A DNA stretch of 64,000 nucleotides from Chimonanthus salicifolius (lineage: Eukaryota > Streptophyta > Magnoliopsida > Laurales > Calycanthaceae). The stretch is from assembly GCA_013350335.1 (NCBI GenBank), contig CM023539.1, forward strand, positions 69,026,781 through 69,090,780. The letters run 5' to 3'. The notes beneath the pieces are model-generated. The model searched no databases. It saw only the letters and a list, made by a program, of their open reading frames with translations, and was not told the origin of the DNA. Shown piece by piece: positions 58,185 to 64,000 of the stretch (positions are counted from its first letter, which is position 1; each line of letters opens with the position of its first letter). A program made the position numbers and the translations under genes.

Positions 58185-59632
58185 TGTAACACCCTGGAAT
58201 TTCAAAGTTATCAATTTATATGAATTTATTCATATTTACGGAATTGCCATTGTGATATATTTGAGTTGAATTTAAATGGGTCAATGGTCCAATCAAGACC
58301 CAAGGTTAGTAGTTTTGATTACAAAACAAATAAATGGATAAGATGAACTTAAACGGGTCAAGAATCATAATTGGGTCAAATTTCGTTAAATGGGTCAAAA
58401 TTGCCAAATTGGACCCAATGGGTCGGGTTTGACTTGGTTGACCATCAAATGAGTCCAAGCTTGATTAAGTTGGGGCTGATTGGATTTTGAAAATGGAATT
58501 AATAGTTGAGTTAAATGAGTGAGTTGGTTGGAAATAAATTATAAGTGAGTGAGTTGATTTGAAATAAGTTATGAGTAAGTGAGTTCTTTTAAATTATAAA
58601 TGAGTGGAATATGAAGTTGAAGGGCTGGTTTTCATATTCAAATAAGATGGTCCACACGTTGGATACATGGGTGGGCATCCCATGCATGAAACCCCAAGAT
58701 AGAAAATAAATGGAAGGTACCGTTTTATGGAGTTACAAGATGTGTTCACACTTGCAGGGGGGGAGTTTTATTTGAAAAAATGAAACTCTCACATGGACGT
58801 TAAAGAGGGTCAAAGGGAGCTGAATGGTTTGGTACTCAAATACAATACAAAACCGTTGGATGGGGGGAGTTTCATCTCATGGATGAAACCCCCACAAGGG
58901 TTAAGTAAATGGGGAATGGTGGCTATAGATTTCAAACCCATACATGCCGTTGGGGCTCATGGGTGTTTCACATTTTGGTTGAAACTTCAAGATGGAAGAT
59001 GAATGGGGTTTGTGGGGGTTACTCAAGACTTTGCATGGGAGACGTTGGTTGTTTGGGGTGTTTCATTTCATAGATGAAACCCCCAAGTAACATAAAGAAC
59101 TTTGATTAAGGTAAGGTGAGTTACACAAGGTTAACCTTGGGCTTGTTTTGGTTAAACAAAGGGCTCTCATTTTACTCTCTCTATCTCTCTCTTCCTTGGA
59201 CTATTATCATCTCTTTAAGATCAAGAACAACAGCTGGTTACTGATATGAAATCAGTCCTTGATTGATTTATTTCACCAAGACAAAGCATACATTGAGCAA
59301 AGGAGTTGGCATCAAGGTTTCCCATCCAAAGCCAAAATTCTTTCTCACTCTCTCTCTCAATCCTTGTCATCTGGTTGAATTATCTCAAGGAGCTTGCAAC
59401 AAGATCAGTCTCAGTCCAAAGAACAGTAAGAGAGAAGGAGAGGTCAAGGAAAAGGGTCAAAGAAGGAGTCAAAAGAACCGAAGGAGACGCGGTATTAGTA
59501 AGTGCATTTTGAACCCTTGTTTAATAAATTGGTAAAGAAAATGAGATCTGGCCATTGTATCGCCAGATCCATCAATGGTTTAGATCTAGGATTATGATGT
59601 TTAAATTGATAAAATATGGACCATAGGGTTCG
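58185..59632 (+). repeat. 3' LTR of element 2, interrupted
   Basis: Collinear with 53800-55250 at an offset of about 4385 bases. It stops at ATAGGGTTCG, inside the first arm of a hairpin motif, where element 3 starts. Confidence 0.9.
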
Positions 59633-62600
59633 TGTAACGCCCGCCCCTTTTCACCGTAAAATCAGAGTACATTTTTTTTTTTTAAATAAAAGTGACAAAG
59701 GGCGCGGACGTCACGACGCGAGTTAAGTTCCGAGCTTCTAAAGCCCGGCCCTTAACTGGCCAACCCTACGCGTGCGTGGAACATAAGTCCACGAGTACGG
59801 TTCACGCGTAGTAAGTAAGCTCACGGAACATAAAAATAAATGCGGATGATCATAGAACTATCCTACCAGTTCTTCAGATAGCAGGGAAGAGATATCCATT
59901 AAATTACTAAAATGCCCTCATACTGTACTGTCCAAAATAATTTATAAAACATAGTAAACTACCCAAATTATTACATTTCCGACAAGCTAACTATACAAAT
60001 ACATCTTTTCCAAAATAAAATAAAACAAAATAGTTAATCCGCCTCCCCAAGCTCCTAAGTTTGGCTTCCGTCTCTCCCTTCCGGTCCGCCATCTCCTACA
60101 TCGTCAGCTAGGGTAGAAGTAGGGCGTTAGAACAACGCGCCCAGTAGGATTCCGAGTAGGGCTAGCACATGGGTTAGTAATAACCACATACAGATACTAA
60201 CACAGTGAAAACTATAAACCACCATATACTGAAATATAAGTAAATGATATGCCATGGGTGTCAATGTTATGAATCCCACCCATCATTCCTGCCATATACT
60301 GTCATATCCCTCTTGACGGAAAAACCTCGTCAAGATACAAACAATCACAAATCCTCCCTCTTGATGGAAGAACCATCATCAAGGTATCATAATTACAAGA
60401 GTCCCCCACTTGATGGCAAAGCCTCATCAAGCATCAAAGTATAATAATACATATGTGAAATGTCCCCATGCTGTTTATCGGTCGCCCCGACGGAGCATGG
60501 ACTCCGGTTTCGTTTCATCCTTCCCCTGTCATATGCCTCCCATGCCATGCATGAGATGTAAATGCCATATGCCATGTAATATATGAAATTCAATAGTAAT
60601 AAAACCCATCTTAAAACAATTACAAGATTACCAACTAAATCAAAGGGAAACCATCCCACAATATTTAATCCAAAACCCATCATAAGCATTCACATAATTT
60701 CCAAAATAATTTAAAGGAAAACATCACAAGATCCATAATCCAAAACTCATCTTAAAGACAACCACATGCTTTCCAAAATAAATTAAAGAAAACATCACCC
60801 AATCCATGGCTTACAAAAATGTAGGAATCCTACCGAATACCGACTCGCGTCTTTATTTCGTTTTCGTCCGACAATCCGGCTTCCGACTCGCGTACCGCTC
60901 GCGCTATCCGGTACCTTATTAAATTACCAAATCAATCCAAGTTTTAATCATTTCCAAGCCCATATTTACCATTTTTACCACTACCCTTCACATAAACAAT
61001 TTTTCATTAATTCATGCCTGCTTAAGCCCAAAATTTAATCCACAACTTAGGTCCTTAACTTAGGTCCATTATTGACTTACCAAAACATTAAAATTTGTCA
61101 TGTAATTAATCTAACCATTACTCCTTTAAACCCATTCAAACCCCATACTTAATCACGTATATACCCATTGACTTTAAACCCAAATTGATTTACAATTTGG
61201 GGCATGGGTTCGGCCATACACCATGGCCGAACCCATGATGTTCCTTTCTCCATTTTTTTCTTGGGTCCAAAAACATCAAATTCATCAAATCTTTTCATGG
61301 GATTTACCTCATGCATTTAACTAATATGAGTGCATTATTCATTCATTTCATTTGGGGAACACAAACACCATTCACCATTCAATTTAAATCATTAATTAGG
61401 TCATCCTAATGCACCCAAGCTCATGTCTAATATACATGGGGTTCGGCCATGTACCATGGCCGAACCCATGGTTCTTCAATGTGGCTGATAATTACCATTT
61501 TGCCACTCTCCCTTCCATGTTTAATCATTCACCCATTCATGTATATTTTAAGTCTAAAATTCATCCATAACTTATATCCATTAAGGATTCACTAACCACG
61601 ACCCAATATGAAACAAAATCAGCCATCTAAATTAATAAAATTTTCCATCATCTAAACACAAACATGGACCAAACCTTAGCTCATACAATGACTTACAAAA
61701 TGGGTCATGGGTTCAAAATACCTAATTCATCAACTCTTCCCATGAGAGGTTTTAAATCATGCATCTAAACCATATTCTTAACCCCATTTGGATCATTACA
61801 CTTGTTCATTTAAAAACCCTAAATTCATCAACACATTATCCTTTAAACCCACCATTTAATCATCATTTCATCACCATAGGGTTCGGCCATTTACCATGGC
61901 TGAACCCATGGTTCAAGGCTCATTCCCTCCATGCATTTCAAAACCATATGACTCCATTGCATTTTTATCATAAACTCATTTTAAAACCTTACTCCCATGC
62001 ATTCATTAAAACCCTAAATTCATTAATCAAAACCCTCATTGTCTTCCATCCATAAAACCCTAACCAATTAAACCAACCACCAAATCACTCACCATGGGGT
62101 TCGGCCATGCTACATGGCCGAACCCTATGGCCCATAATTTCCTTCCAATAACCTAATTCCATTCTTAATTTCATAAATTACCCAATGCACATAATCCATT
62201 TATTTATTTTCTTACCCTAACCCTAATTTACCCATTTAGGGTTTTCTCCATCTTCCACCCTTCCATTTGATGGATCTAAATTCCATAGCATAAAATTATC
62301 TATCCACCATTTATTTCACAAAAATAAATTCCAATTCTTAAACCTTAAAATTCCAAAATTTCTTGTTTAAGAAACACTTACAATCGCCGTCTCCTCCGAT
62401 TTCCGTCACTCCCGTCGGTCTCCGTAGCCTCCTCTCTCCTTCCTCTTGATCTTTGATAGGTCAAGGTTCTTGATTAATGATGGCAATCCCCAACCCTAGA
62501 ATCGGCCAAAGTAGAGCTTAAATTGAGAGAGGGAAAGGGAGAGATGATGAGAGGGGAGGGAATAACCTTGATCTTAGAGTGATTTTGCCTAAATTTCCAC

Positions 62601-63440
62601 TTTTTTTCTTCTCTCCTTCTCTTCTCTTCTCCTTCACTCTCTTTCTCTCCTTCACTTGGAGCATGGGACGGCAATGGAGGAGTGGGAGGGATGGAGTTAA
62701 CAAAAAAAATGAGAATAAGACACCAACAAAGCTCATCTCCATTTTTTACTTTACATTAATGACACCCACCAACCTTAAGATATTTTCTTAGATATTTAAA
62801 ATGCTTTATGGTGGTGGTTATCTAAACCACCACCAAGCCAACGTGTTTCACTTGAGTTTGAGATGAGGTGAGTCTTCACCTCATGGCCCCACTTTGACCA
62901 CTCTTAACTACCATTTTAAATAATTTAATTATTTAATTAATTAGATAATTAACTTAGGTTAATCCATTGGTACTTAGCCTAAGTCCATTACTCCACCCAT
63001 GGTTGACCAAATCAACCATGGTGGCCGGCCCCACCAAACCTTGGCCCACACACCACCTCACTTGATGAGGTGGAGGTGGGTCCCACTTGGCCACATCACC
63101 ATTGTTTAATTCCAAATAACTTAGGTGATTTAAAATCATTGAATTCACTCTAAGTGGATTACCATTGGGCCTATGGCCCAATTACATTTCCATCTAGCCC
63201 ATTTACCTTAGAGCATAACCATCTTGACCCATTGGGTCCCAAATGGGTATTTGACCCAATTTGACCATTCTTGACCCATTTAAATAACTTTAAATCCAAA
63301 CCATAGTCTATTGGGCCACACTTGGGCCTTTATCCAAATTTTGGCCCATTTACCATTTACTCCACCAATTTTCCAATTTTCATCCTTAAAATAAATAATA
63401 TTCCCATTTATATTAATTTTAAAAATTCCGGGCCCTTACA
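59633..63440 (-). repeat. 3' LTR of element 3 (3808 bp)
   Basis: On the minus strand it starts TGTAAGGGCCCGG at 63440 and ends GGGGCGGGCGTTACA at 59633. Conserved CGCGTCGTGACGTC block near 59706-59720, stem-loops at 60122-60142, 60312-60334, 60360-60383 and 60409-60431, hairpins near 61208-61233, 61440-61466, 61880-61905 and 62099-62125, and a GA-rich leader near 62500-62680. Frames at 60244-60689, 61759-62055, 62474-62791 and 62954-63181 are not credible genes. Confidence 0.9.
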
Positions 63441-63475
63441 ATACAATCCTCTTTTAAAATTTTCGTCCCGAAAAT
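63441..63475 (-). other. Polypurine tract and inverted repeat of element 3
   Basis: On the minus strand: TTTTCGGGACGAAAATTTTA followed by AAAGAGGATTGTAT next to the LTR start at 63440. Confidence 0.75.
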
Positions 63476-64000
63476 TCGAGCGAAGTAGAGGTTCAAAACA
63501 TCGACACAAAGAGTTCCGCAGTACCCTTTGTTCTCTCCCGATCACTCTGATCGGCTTCTCCACACACATCACGTCGCTTTGTACATCGACGTATGGTACA
63601 TTCAAGACATGTGAAGGGTTGGGGTTGTATTTTCCTCAACCCGGACACATGAAACACATCACGTAAAAATGATTAATGTGGAGGAAGTGCTAGCTAATAG
63701 GCCACCTCCCCCACCCTCTTTAGGATTGGAAACGGCCCCATAATCTAGGCGACAGTTCCCCTTCTTTCTGAGTCTCATGTGTCCCTCCCGTGGTGAGACT
63801 TCCAAAAGCACCAAATCTCCCCCTCAAACTCGGGGAAACTTCTCCTCTTGTCGGCGTAATACTTATAACGGCTCTGCGCAGTGAGTAAAGGTTACCATAT
63901 AAACTTAATCTACGCCGTAGTCTCCGCAAGCAACTTTGGTCCAACCAGTGCAGGCTCACCGACCTCTGTCTAACGCACTGGAGATCTACACGGCCCACCA
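63476..64000 (-). pseudogene. Integrase C-terminal remnant of element 3
   Basis: The minus strand follows the integrase end of elements 1 and 2 at DNA level over about 500 bases. It keeps DVFHVS (about 63640) and a chromodomain-like start (DVQSDVMCVEKPIRVIGREQRVLRN, coded about 63590-63510), but the second half of the chromodomain is deleted: the sequence jumps to the family's terminal codons. Further upstream (63700-64000) frame changes are frequent. It continues outside the window. Confidence 0.8.

Larger units (their letters stand above)
53800..59632 (+). mobile_element. Second Tekay-type element, internally deleted (element 2)
   Basis: Partial 5' LTR (53800-55560) joined directly to the middle of RT, then RNase H, integrase, chromodomain tail, purine tract (58169-58176) and 3' LTR (58185-59632, cut by element 3). 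The missing piece covers the rest of the 5' LTR, primer site, gag, protease and half of RT. The two LTR copies are nearly identical (roughly 20 differences over about 1.45 kb by eye). Left target candidate AAACC (53795-53799). Confidence 0.9.
59633..64000 (-). mobile_element. Third Tekay-type element, minus strand, 3' part (element 3)
   Basis: A complete 3' LTR (63440 down to 59633), purine tract and degraded integrase end; the rest lies beyond the window. It is inserted in the 3' LTR of element 2, the youngest of three nested layers here (LTR D, element 2, element 3). Confidence 0.9.

Noticed and set aside
62474..62791. Overlapping basic and hydrophobic ORFs
   Set aside because: Purine/pyrimidine-biased leader of the element 3 LTR gives open frames on both strands.

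Overview
The window is plant nuclear DNA with almost no host gene content. Evidence for a flowering plant: long arrays of degenerate Arabidopsis-type telomere repeat (CCCTAAA on the + strand), Ty3/gypsy elements of the Tekay/Del (chromovirus) and Athila/Tat types, LTR elements primed by a TGGTATCAGAGC site (initiator Met tRNA type), a plant BED-finger hAT transposase, and a plant synaptotagmin-type first exon. The species cannot be named from this sequence.

Left third (1-23951): about 14 kb of degenerate CCCTAAA arrays (1-6928, 16446-22637, 23626-23951), all with the C-rich strand on +. They are interrupted by an island (6929-16445) made of a 5' hAT fragment and a large LTR element without a polymerase gene, and by an AT-rich MITE-like insertion (22638-23625) whose right end has been tandemly amplified. 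The same rare variants recur in the same order at 4.3-6.4 kb and 16.5-18.3 kb. The array is therefore an evolved higher-order satellite, not sequencing noise or a working telomere end. A 100-N gap (23952-24051) closes this part.

Right part (24052-64000): nested LTR retrotransposons. In order: an inverted LTR fragment related to the one at 10220 (24052-26004); a family whose LTR starts TGTTAGTG (about 1.9 kb; copies at 28083-29984 minus, 32072-33971 plus, 34863-35403 minus, 52903-53799 plus) around an Athila/Tat integrase fragment (29985-31086); a nearly complete Tekay-type element of about 11.6 kb (35404-47001) with gag, protease, RT, RNase H, integrase and chromodomain remnants; an inverted LTR fragment (47027-48884); a solo LTR with a perfect 5-bp target duplication (49065-52401); a second Tekay-type element with a large internal deletion (53800-59632); and a third on the minus strand (59633-64000), inserted in the 3' LTR of the second and running off the window. 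Every open reading frame of these elements seen here is broken, mostly by C-to-T or G-to-A changes, small indels or deletions.

Main points for a second look: (i) an intact first exon of a synaptotagmin-like host gene inside what looks like a hAT element; (ii) dense arrays of a GGTTCGGCCA...TGGCCGAACC hairpin in the transcribed part of several gypsy LTRs, followed by other conserved stem-loops with compensatory base changes; (iii) a non-autonomous LTR element with an acidic, triple zinc-knuckle ORF in place of gag-pol; (iv) the higher-order structure of the telomere-like array; and (v) a chain of inversions and repair scars between inverted LTRs.
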